Source: Methanocorpusculum sp. (GTDB lineage Archaea; Halobacteriota; Methanomicrobia; Methanomicrobiales; Methanocorpusculaceae). Taken from it: a DNA stretch of 5,950 nucleotides. The stretch spans positions 1 through 5,950 of the forward strand of contig DALTVX010000116.1 of NCBI GenBank assembly GCA_029987395.1. The letters are read 5' to 3'. Below the pieces are notes generated by a model, which was not told where the DNA came from, searched no databases, and saw only the letters and a list, made by a program, of their open reading frames with translations. Position 1 is the first letter of the stretch. Each line of letters starts with the position of its first letter. The translations under genes were made by a program, and so were the position numbers. This document shows positions 1 to 4,680 of the stretch, piece after piece.

Positions 1-1
1 A

Positions 2-265
2 TATACGGGAGATCCGGATTCTTTCAGAGAGGTGACCGAAGGCTGCCATGTGCCGGTGGTTATCGCGGGTGGTTCGAAGATTAGCGACTATGCAACTCTG
101 CAGCTGATCGAAGGGGCGATGCAGGGAGGAGCTGCCGGCGTGTCGATCGGGAGAAACGCATTCCAGCACGCTCATCCGGATAGATTTGTACGAGCTGCCG
201 CGTTGATCGTTCACGAGAGACGAACGGCTGAAGAGGCAATGGAAATTTTACTCGCAGAGGAGTAG
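2..265 (+). CDS. aroA': 2-amino-3,7-dideoxy-D-threo-hept-6-ulosonate (ADH) synthase, C-terminal part (5' end outside window)
   Basis: The frame is open from base 2, so this is the last 87 codons of a longer gene; the GTG at base 32 is an internal valine, not a start. The fragment begins YTGDPDSFREVTEGC and continues with VVIAGG, GGAAGVSIGRNAFQH and ALIVHE. These are the last strands of the class I aldolase (DhnA/FbaB-type) TIM barrel, where the GG and GRN loops bind substrate phosphate. The pattern closely matches MJ0400-type enzymes as I remember them. In methanogens these replace DAHP synthase, making the C7 precursor that dehydroquinate synthase II converts to 3-dehydroquinate. The catalytic lysine would lie upstream and is not visible. 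Ordinary class I fructose-bisphosphate aldolase is the alternative, but the prephenate dehydratase 16 bases downstream argues for the aromatic role. Confidence 0.88.
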   Translation, partial: YTGDPDSFREVTEGCHVPVVIAGGSKISDYATLQLIEGAMQGGAAGVSIGRNAFQHAHPDRFVRAAALIVHERRTAEEAMEILLAEE

Positions 266-281
266 TGTTCGGCGGGATGAA

Positions 282-1079
282 ATGACCTTAGCAGTTCTTG
301 GGCCAAAAGGCACGTTCTCCTATGAACTTGCCGAATCGATCAAAGAAAACGGTGAGGAGATCCGGCTGTTTTCAACGATACGGGACGTTTTCACGGCGGT
401 TCTCATCACCAATGTTCGAGGGCTGGTCCCGGTCGAAAACAGTGAGGCAGGCGGCGTAGGAGAAACACTGGACGGTCTTTTGCAGACGAAGTGTCGTATC
501 ACAGCAGAATATTATATGCCGATCCGGCACTTTTTCGTGTCGAGATGCGAGCCAAAGGATATCTCGGTCGTTTACGCTCATATCCAGTCGCATGAACAGT
601 CGAGCGTGTATCTGAATAGTTTGAAGGATGTGCCCGTGATCCACACGAGCAGCAATGCTCAGAGTGCAAAGGAGGCGGCAGTGACCAAAGGTTCTGCGGC
701 AGTTACGACCGAAAGTGCGGCAAAGCTGTATGATCTGCCGATCCTTAAAAGAGATATCCAGAACTCAACGAACAATACCACACGATTTTTGGAGATCTCT
801 GCCGATGCCGCGGACCCTGCGGACCCTGAAAAATGCAGTGTGGTGATCATTCCCAGAGAGAATCGTCCGGGTATCTTGTACGGGATCCTCGGGGTATTTT
901 CACGCCGTGGAATCAATCTGACCCGTATCGAGTCGCGGCCGTCAAAGGAGGGGATCGGCACCTATGTCTTTTTCATTGATTTTGAAACGAGCGAGGGGTG
1001 GAAGGACACGATAGCTGAACTGCAGGAGATGACCGGGGTGAAGGAGCTCGGGTGCTATAGAAAAAAGAATCATCGATGA
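282..1079 (+). CDS. pheA: Prephenate dehydratase with C-terminal ACT domain
   Basis: This cytosolic enzyme converts prephenate to phenylpyruvate, the committed step to phenylalanine. The 265-residue length is normal for a monofunctional enzyme without a chorismate mutase domain. The catalytic part (about 1-175) opens with GPKGTFS (7-13), has PVENSEAGGV (50-59), and carries the hallmark NTTRF, with T167-R168-F169 of the active site. The ACT domain (about 185-262) has RPGILYGILGVF and GINLTRIESRP (210-220); the ESRP segment takes part in phenylalanine binding in this family, so feedback inhibition is likely. The segment QSHEQSSVYL (102-111) differs from the more usual SHPQAxxQCxxYL, a small divergence. 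ATG 282 is the only start in frame close to the upstream stop. No strong ribosome site is seen, so translation may be coupled to the gene before it. Confidence 0.95.
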   Translation: MTLAVLGPKGTFSYELAESIKENGEEIRLFSTIRDVFTAVLITNVRGLVPVENSEAGGVGETLDGLLQTKCRITAEYYMPIRHFFVSRCEPKDISVVYAHIQSHEQSSVYLNSLKDVPVIHTSSNAQSAKEAAVTKGSAAVTTESAAKLYDLPILKRDIQNSTNNTTRFLEISADAADPADPEKCSVVIIPRENRPGILYGILGVFSRRGINLTRIESRPSKEGIGTYVFFIDFETSEGWKDTIAELQEMTGVKELGCYRKKNHR

Positions 1080-1112
1080 TTTGGTGAAGACAGAGAGTCG
1101 TGTTGTTATTAT

Positions 1113-1163
1113 TAGTGTGAATAGCGGGAGGCATGATTTTTCTTGATGCCTCGCTTGACACTA
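1113..1163 (+). terminator. Imperfect hairpin after pheA, possible terminator
   Basis: AGGCAT (1129-1134) pairs with ATGCCT (1146-1151) around an 11-base T-rich loop. GCG (1124-1126) pairs with CGC (1152-1154) across a two-base bulge. An outer TAGTGT (1113-1118) can pair with ACACTA (1158-1163). It begins 33 bases after the pheA stop, which suits transcript 3'-end formation or protection. There is no T-tract directly after it, so the terminator role is inference. Confidence 0.35.
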
Positions 1164-1250
1164 TACTAATAGAAACCTGATAGGTGATGCGGGCAAGGAT
1201 CTTGACCTTCTGTTTTCATCTTTTAGATATAGGGGCACATTAGCGAATCC

Positions 1251-1256
1251 TTTTTT
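1251..1256 (+). terminator. T6 run, weak archaeal-type terminator candidate
   Basis: A run of six T residues follows AATCC about 170 bases after pheA. Archaeal RNA polymerase can stop at short T-tracts without a hairpin. AAGGAT (1195-1200) could pair with ATCCTT (1247-1252), giving a loose stem. Support is only positional. Confidence 0.25.
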
Positions 1257-1280
1257 AATGTGTAGCGCGTATTAATTAGT

Positions 1281-1322
1281 GCCTGTTCCTATAACCTGTT
1301 TAGCGGCGGTAAGGGAACAGGC
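1281..1322. other. Perfect 9-bp stem-loop in the pheA/nucleotidase gap
   Basis: GCCTGTTCC (1281-1289) is the exact reverse complement of GGAACAGGC (1314-1322), with a 24-base loop. Inside the loop ACC and GGT can pair once more. The stem is G+C-rich compared with the AT-rich flanks. No T-tract follows directly, so it is not a typical terminator. It could be part of a small structured RNA, a protein-binding palindrome or a repeat remnant. Confidence 0.6.
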
Positions 1323-1360
1323 GACTTTTATCGATTAGATATTTTTCATGAGATGTTTTA

Positions 1361-1375
1361 CGAGCTTCTAGCTCG
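1361..1375. other. Short hairpin at the left border of the long inverted repeat
   Basis: CGAGC (1361-1365) pairs with GCTCG (1371-1375) around TTCTA. It lies 18 bases before the left arm of the long inverted repeat. A five-base stem can occur by chance, so no function is claimed. Confidence 0.3.
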
Positions 1376-1446
1376 CGGGCTTTTCCAGATGGTGTGTACT
1401 TCGGCTTCGTGTATTGGGTCGGTGTGGATGCATGAGATAATTTAAC

Positions 1447-1473
1447 CGCGAATCTCCGCGAATAATCGCGAAT
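1447..1473 (+). repeat. Three CGCGAAT boxes at exact 10-bp spacing (left arm)
   Basis: CGCGAAT begins at 1447, 1457 and 1467, so the copies fall on one face of the DNA helix. The three-base linkers differ (CTC, AAT, then CGC after the last copy), so the box rather than the linker is conserved. This layout resembles a protein-binding array, or a dispersed repeat known to me from other prokaryotic genomes; the second is recollection only. Confidence 0.8.
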
Positions 1474-1474
1474 C

Positions 1475-1549
1475 GCATTTTTCTTGCGCCGTCGTGCTCT
1501 GCTCCGGCTTATCGCCTACGCAGGAATCGCACGCCGTCTGGAAAAATGC
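1475..1549. repeat. 75-base nested module with 9-bp inverted ends (left arm)
   Basis: The segment starts with GCATTTTTC (1475-1483) and ends with GAAAAATGC (1541-1549), which are exact reverse complements. Its mirror copy is 1689-1763 in the right arm. The module may therefore be a smaller mobile or structural unit inside the larger palindrome. Confidence 0.6.
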
Positions 1550-1555
1550 TAGGGG

Positions 1556-1577
1556 AAAAACCGGCGTGCCGGTTTTT
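1556..1577. terminator. Symmetric A/T-flanked G+C hairpin, left copy
   Basis: AAAAACCGGC is followed by GT and then GCCGGTTTTT, giving a 10-bp stem. Read from either strand it is a G+C stem followed by five T residues, the form of a two-way terminator. It sits at the inner end of the left arm. Whether it stops transcription here is inference. Confidence 0.45.
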
Positions 1578-1660
1578 CTTTCATCAATGCTTGTCTGATT
1601 TTCACTAATATGATGAGGTTTTTTCTCACAATAGAATATGGAAAAATATTACGAGGATAG

Positions 1661-1682
1661 AAAAACCGGCACGCCGGTTTTT
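1661..1682. terminator. Symmetric A/T-flanked G+C hairpin, right copy
   Basis: This is the mirror copy of the hairpin at 1556-1577: AAAAACCGGC, then AC, then GCCGGTTTTT. The two copies enclose the AT-rich spacer, so they could insulate it from transcription on both sides or act as the tip of the large hairpin. Confidence 0.45.
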
Positions 1683-1688
1683 CCGACA

Positions 1689-1763
1689 GCATTTTTCCAG
1701 ACGGCGTGCGATTCCTGCGTAGGCGATCAGCCGGAGCAGAGCACGACGGCGCAAGAAAAATGC
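1689..1763. repeat. 75-base nested module with 9-bp inverted ends (right arm)
   Basis: GCATTTTTC (1689-1697) and GAAAAATGC (1755-1763) bound the segment. It is the reverse complement of 1475-1549 except for one base (G against T near 1729). Confidence 0.6.
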
Positions 1764-1764
1764 G

Positions 1765-1791
1765 ATTCGCGTTTATTTGCGGAGATTCGCG
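1765..1791 (-). repeat. Three phased boxes on the opposite strand (right arm)
   Basis: ATTCGCG (1765-1771), ATTTGCG (1775-1781) and ATTCGCG (1785-1791) are the mirror copies of the left-arm boxes and keep the 10-bp period. Only the middle box has drifted, by one base. Confidence 0.8.
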
Positions 1792-1842
1792 GTTTTTTCT
1801 AATGCATCCACACCGACCCAATACACGAAGCCGAAGTACACC

Positions 1843-1850
1843 GTTAAATT
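1843..1850 (+). promoter_or_regulatory. Candidate TATA-like element for the nucleotidase gene
   Basis: GTTAAATT lies just outside the right arm of the inverted repeat. Transcription about 25 bases downstream would give a leader of about 40 bases that includes the AGGT ribosome site. AAAAATAC at 1880-1887 is an alternative, but would place the transcript start after that ribosome site. Both are weak matches. Confidence 0.25.
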
Positions 1851-1902
1851 CCGTCATCACCTTTTTCCCTCCATACCCCAAAAATACTCTATCATAATCC
1901 CC

Positions 1903-1906
1903 AGGT
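1903..1906 (+). promoter_or_regulatory. Ribosome binding site for the nucleotidase
   Basis: AGGT lies seven bases before ATG 1914. It supports that start, which also gives a complete signal peptide. Confidence 0.5.
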
Positions 1907-1913
1907 CATTTTT

Positions 1914-3530
1914 ATGAACGGCACAAAAAAAGCAATCATCTTCGCTGCCCTCACGGCAGTCATTCTATTCTGTTTCATCGCAGGCTGTGTTGATACCAAC
2001 AACACCTCCGACGAAAATCTGTATATCATCCACACAAATGATGTTCACGGCCATTTCGCTGACAATCTTGGATATACCTCGGTCGCAGCCTTATATCAGC
2101 AGATGAAAGGCGAAGGAAAACATGTCATCCTCGTGGATGCGGGTGATTTTAGCCAGGGAACGGTCGAGCTCAAAGCCACAGACGGGGAGGCAGGCGTCGA
2201 TCTCATGAACCTAGTGGGATATCAGGTCGGGGTCCCCGGGAACCATGAATTTGATTATGGATTCGCTCATCTCCTTTCCTTAAAATCAAAGATGAACTTC
2301 TCCTTCATCTCTGCGAACATCTTCTATAATGGGACCGATCAGCTTGTTTTCCCGCCAAATACCATCATAAAGATCGGCACACACAAAGTGGGGATCTTCG
2401 GACTTACAACACCCGAGACCGCTGTCACGACCTTTTACACAAATGTCGAGGATGTTGACTTCGCATCGGGCGACGACCTCTATAAAATCGCTCAGGATCA
2501 GGTCGCCCATCTGAAAAGTCAGGGATGCGACCTCATCATCTGCATCGGGCACCTCGGCGTTTGTGAAAGTTCGGATCCAAACAGATCTACAGATGTTGTG
2601 AAAAATGTTGACGGCATCGATCTGCTGATAGACGGCCACTCCCATACCGTTATGAAAGGCGGCGAGATCGTCGGCAGCACCCTTGTTGTCCAGACCGGCT
2701 CCTCCATACAGTATATCGGGCTCGTCACCGTTTCACCGGATGGGAAAATCGCCGAGACACTGATCAGCGAATCACCCGGCCATGTCGACAAGGTCGATTC
2801 CTATGTGGCAGATATCATGGCACTGACCCATGAAGTCTATGGCGAGATCGTTGCTACCACCTCCGTTGAGCTGGTCGCAGACAAAGTCGTGTCCCGAACT
2901 GGGGAGACAAATCTCGGCGATCTCTCAACAGACTCCATGATGTACACTGCAGAAGTCGGAGGTATCAAAGCGGACTTTGCCGTCATCAACGGCGGGGCAA
3001 TACGAAATTCTATCCATGTTGGGGATGTGACGGAATATGATCTGCTTAATGTGTTCCCGTTTGGGAATAAAATCGTTGCAGCAGATATGTCTGGTCGCAT
3101 GGTCGCACAGATGATCGAGGATCAGACACAGGTTCTCCCAGAGCCAAAAGGCGGTTTCCCGCAGGTCTCGGGGATTTCTTATACCGTTGATACGACAAGA
3201 CCCTATGCGGCTGGAGAGGTGAACCGTGTGACGATCGATTCGATCCAGGGCAGATCCTTTGATCTGAATGCAACATATACCGTCATTCTCACTGATTTTC
3301 TGGTGAACGGCGGGGACTCGTATCCAAATATCCCTGCGATGGGTGGTACATATATCACGCTTCATGCCGGCCTTGAGGACGGTCTTATCTATTATATATC
3401 CGATAAACTAAGCGGTCTTGTGGATGAGGAGTATGCAAAACCTCAGGGTCGGATCACGATCATCACGAATGAAAGTGTTTCTGCTGCATCGATCCCCAGA
3501 GCGACCCTGACTCCCGGCGTTGCTGCCTGA
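1914..3530 (+). CDS. Lipoprotein 5'-nucleotidase / metallophosphoesterase (UshA/NT5E family)
   Basis: The protein has 538 residues. A hydrophobic signal peptide (about 7-22) ends in the lipobox IAGC, with C25 as the likely lipid-modified cysteine, so it should act outside the cell. The metallophosphatase domain (about 35-275) has TNDVHGHF (D43, H45), DAGD (D78), GNHEFD (N110, with H111 and D114 as the family's catalytic pair), GHLG (H213) and DGHSH (H242, H244): the complete two-metal set. The 5'-nucleotidase C-terminal domain (about 305-485) has NGGAIR (359-364), VFPFGN (380-385) and NGGDSYP (465-471), which bind substrate. It probably hydrolyses nucleoside monophosphates, perhaps also cyclic nucleotides or UDP-sugars. 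A short Ser/Thr/Pro-containing tail (about 519-538) follows. The nucleoside-binding lipoprotein gene downstream supports nucleotide salvage. Exact substrate is not shown by sequence. Confidence 0.93.
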   Translation: MNGTKKAIIFAALTAVILFCFIAGCVDTNNTSDENLYIIHTNDVHGHFADNLGYTSVAALYQQMKGEGKHVILVDAGDFSQGTVELKATDGEAGVDLMNLVGYQVGVPGNHEFDYGFAHLLSLKSKMNFSFISANIFYNGTDQLVFPPNTIIKIGTHKVGIFGLTTPETAVTTFYTNVEDVDFASGDDLYKIAQDQVAHLKSQGCDLIICIGHLGVCESSDPNRSTDVVKNVDGIDLLIDGHSHTVMKGGEIVGSTLVVQTGSSIQYIGLVTVSPDGKIAETLISESPGHVDKVDSYVADIMALTHEVYGEIVATTSVELVADKVVSRTGETNLGDLSTDSMMYTAEVGGIKADFAVINGGAIRNSIHVGDVTEYDLLNVFPFGNKIVAADMSGRMVAQMIEDQTQVLPEPKGGFPQVSGISYTVDTTRPYAAGEVNRVTIDSIQGRSFDLNATYTVILTDFLVNGGDSYPNIPAMGGTYITLHAGLEDGLIYYISDKLSGLVDEEYAKPQGRITIITNESVSAASIPRATLTPGVAA

Positions 3531-3539
3531 GGGGAATTC

Positions 3540-3554
3540 TTTTTTTCTTTTTTT
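3540..3554 (+). terminator. Double T7 tract after the nucleotidase gene
   Basis: Seven T residues, one C and seven more T residues begin ten bases after the stop codon. This is a strong archaeal-type terminator. It suggests that the next gene, 77 bases after the stop, has its own promoter, though partial read-through is possible. Confidence 0.7.
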
Positions 3555-3576
3555 ATTGGATCTCACCGATATCTCC

Positions 3577-3583
3577 AAATATT
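3577..3583 (+). promoter_or_regulatory. Candidate TATA box for the BMP lipoprotein gene
   Basis: AAATATT is centred about 27 bases before ATG 3607, the usual TATA-to-start-site distance in archaea. No Shine-Dalgarno sequence is visible before the ATG, so the mRNA may be leaderless. Confidence 0.4.
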
Positions 3584-3606
3584 GAGACACCCACATATTC
3601 CATTAT

Positions 3607-4617
3607 ATGGTACGCCTTCTTCCTTTCCTTTTTCTTCTCTGTGCGGTCGTTATCTGTTCCGCGGGATGTATCACCGATGCTGATGAATTTTCAGTTGGGC
3701 TGATCGTGGATGGACGTTCTCTGGACGACCCATTCAATATGCAGGCGTTAGCCGCGTTTGATCTGCTGGCGGCAAAGGGATATACGACATATGTCGAGAA
3801 TGCGAACAGTGCGGAGGAGATCCGGGCAGCTTTTTCGAAGATGGCAGAAAAAAAGCCGGATCTGATCGTGGGGATCAGCTATCCTGTTCAGCTGGAATTT
3901 GTCGAGGCGGCGCATGCCTATCCGGATCTTAGCTTCCTGTCGGTGGATATGGACTTTTCAGCACAGCCGAAGAATGCGGCAAGCGTGAAGTTCCAAGCAC
4001 AGGAGAGCAGCTTCCTTGCCGGATATCTTGCAGGGATGATGACAGAAACGAATATTGTGGGGGTGATCACCGGGATGGATACGGATACGATCCGGGAGTT
4101 TGTCTATGGGTATAAGGCGGGTGTGATGTATGCGGGCGAGGCACGCGGGGAAAAAATCACGGTGCTGTGGGATGATGTCGGGAGTTTCTATGATGTGGAA
4201 AAGGGAAGGTCGCTTGCTCTTGCGGAGTATTCGAAGGGTGCGGATGTGGTGTTCAATGTTGCGGGGAATGCGGGTCTCGGTGTGATTTCAGCGGCTCATG
4301 AATCGGGGAGGTATGTGATAGGGGTGGATGTGGATCAGCGTTATCTGGCGCCTGATTCTGTTCTGGCAAGTGCGACGAAGAATATCAAAGAGACGATCCT
4401 TTTGGTTGTGGATCGGTATTCTAAGGGTGAGGATGTTAGCGGCGAGGTGTTGATGTTTGGAGTTGCTGAGGGTTCTGTGGCTCTGGAAGGGTTCAGTGAT
4501 GTGGTTTCTTTGGACATCCGGGAGCAGATCACGGAGATCGAGGATCTGATCATTATGGGGGATATCGTGCCGCCGGTGACTGAGATGGAGTTTGCGGCGT
4601 GGGCACTTTCCATTTAA
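3607..4617 (+). CDS. BMP/PnrA-family substrate-binding lipoprotein, probably nucleoside-binding
   Basis: The protein has 336 residues. The signal peptide (about 3-19) ends in a CSAGC lipobox with C21 as lipid site, so it is membrane-anchored on the outer face. The rest has the two-lobed periplasmic-binding fold of the basic membrane protein family: VGLIVDGRSLDDPFN (30-44), FQAQESSFLAGYLAGMM (129-145), VGVITGMD (151-158), NVAGNAGLGV (217-226) and VIGVDVDQ (237-244). The last two segments are typical of PnrA-like proteins. Characterised members bind purine nucleosides for an ABC importer, and the adjacent extracellular nucleotidase fits that. No ATPase or permease gene is in the window, so partners must be elsewhere. 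The gene uses many G- and T-ending codons, unlike the C-ending preference of the nucleotidase gene. Autoinducer or other small-molecule binding remains possible. Confidence 0.88.
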   Translation: MVRLLPFLFLLCAVVICSAGCITDADEFSVGLIVDGRSLDDPFNMQALAAFDLLAAKGYTTYVENANSAEEIRAAFSKMAEKKPDLIVGISYPVQLEFVEAAHAYPDLSFLSVDMDFSAQPKNAASVKFQAQESSFLAGYLAGMMTETNIVGVITGMDTDTIREFVYGYKAGVMYAGEARGEKITVLWDDVGSFYDVEKGRSLALAEYSKGADVVFNVAGNAGLGVISAAHESGRYVIGVDVDQRYLAPDSVLASATKNIKETILLVVDRYSKGEDVSGEVLMFGVAEGSVALEGFSDVVSLDIREQITEIEDLIIMGDIVPPVTEMEFAAWALSI

Positions 4618-4661
4618 GTTGATTTTTCGCTTCTCTGCAGCTATAGAAAAGACAAGAATAG

Positions 4662-4669
4662 AAAAAAAA
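4662..4669 (-). terminator. A8 run (T8 on the - strand), terminator of the surface protein gene
   Basis: Read on the - strand this is a run of eight T residues starting 12 bases after the stop codon at 4681-4683. It lies in the 63-base gap between two convergent genes. The + strand has only a T5 (4623-4627) for the BMP gene. Confidence 0.6.
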
Positions 4670-4680
4670 GAGATTTTGCT

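Larger units (their letters stand above)
1394..1841. repeat. Long near-perfect inverted repeat (arms about 185 bases, spacer 79)
   Basis: The left arm is 1394-1579 and the right arm 1659-1841. Starting from the outside, 1394-1433 is the exact reverse complement of 1802-1841 (40 of 40). A short unmatched patch follows (1434-1444 against 1794-1801). Then 1445-1550 matches 1688-1793 with three mismatches in 106, and 1551-1579 matches 1659-1687 with three adjacent mismatches. The AT-rich spacer is 1580-1658. A transcript could form a hairpin of about 180 bp, and supercoiled DNA could extrude a cruciform. No transposase lies inside. Open frames crossing it (1706-1897 on +, 1549-1881 on -) are by-products of the repeat. 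It could be a MITE-like element, an inverted duplication, or two opposed copies of a dispersed repeat. I see no convincing target-site duplication. Confidence 0.96.

Noticed and set aside
1080..1393. C/D box guide RNA or tRNA in the gap
   Set aside because: GTGATGC and CTGA-like strings occur, but not with proper C/D spacing, and no cloverleaf can be drawn.
1394..1841. Insertion sequence with terminal inverted repeats
   Set aside because: There is no transposase and the arms make up most of the element; at best it is a MITE-like derivative, and I saw no target duplication.
1843..1850. GTTAAATT as partner of AATTTAAC at 1439-1446 (extension of the inverted repeat)
   Set aside because: The eight-base match is out of register with the main arms and may be chance in AT-rich DNA.
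1549..1881. 110-codon open frame on the - strand across the inverted repeat
   Set aside because: It crosses both hairpin copies and its repeated CRFF/RRFFP pieces come from them. There is no domain or ribosome site.
1706..1897. 63-codon open frame on the + strand in the right arm
   Set aside because: It lies almost wholly in the inverted repeat, is very Arg-rich, and its middle is just the translated phased boxes; it looks non-coding.
2286..3365. Open frames on the - strand inside the nucleotidase gene
   Set aside because: They are antisense shadows of a gene with a full set of family motifs.
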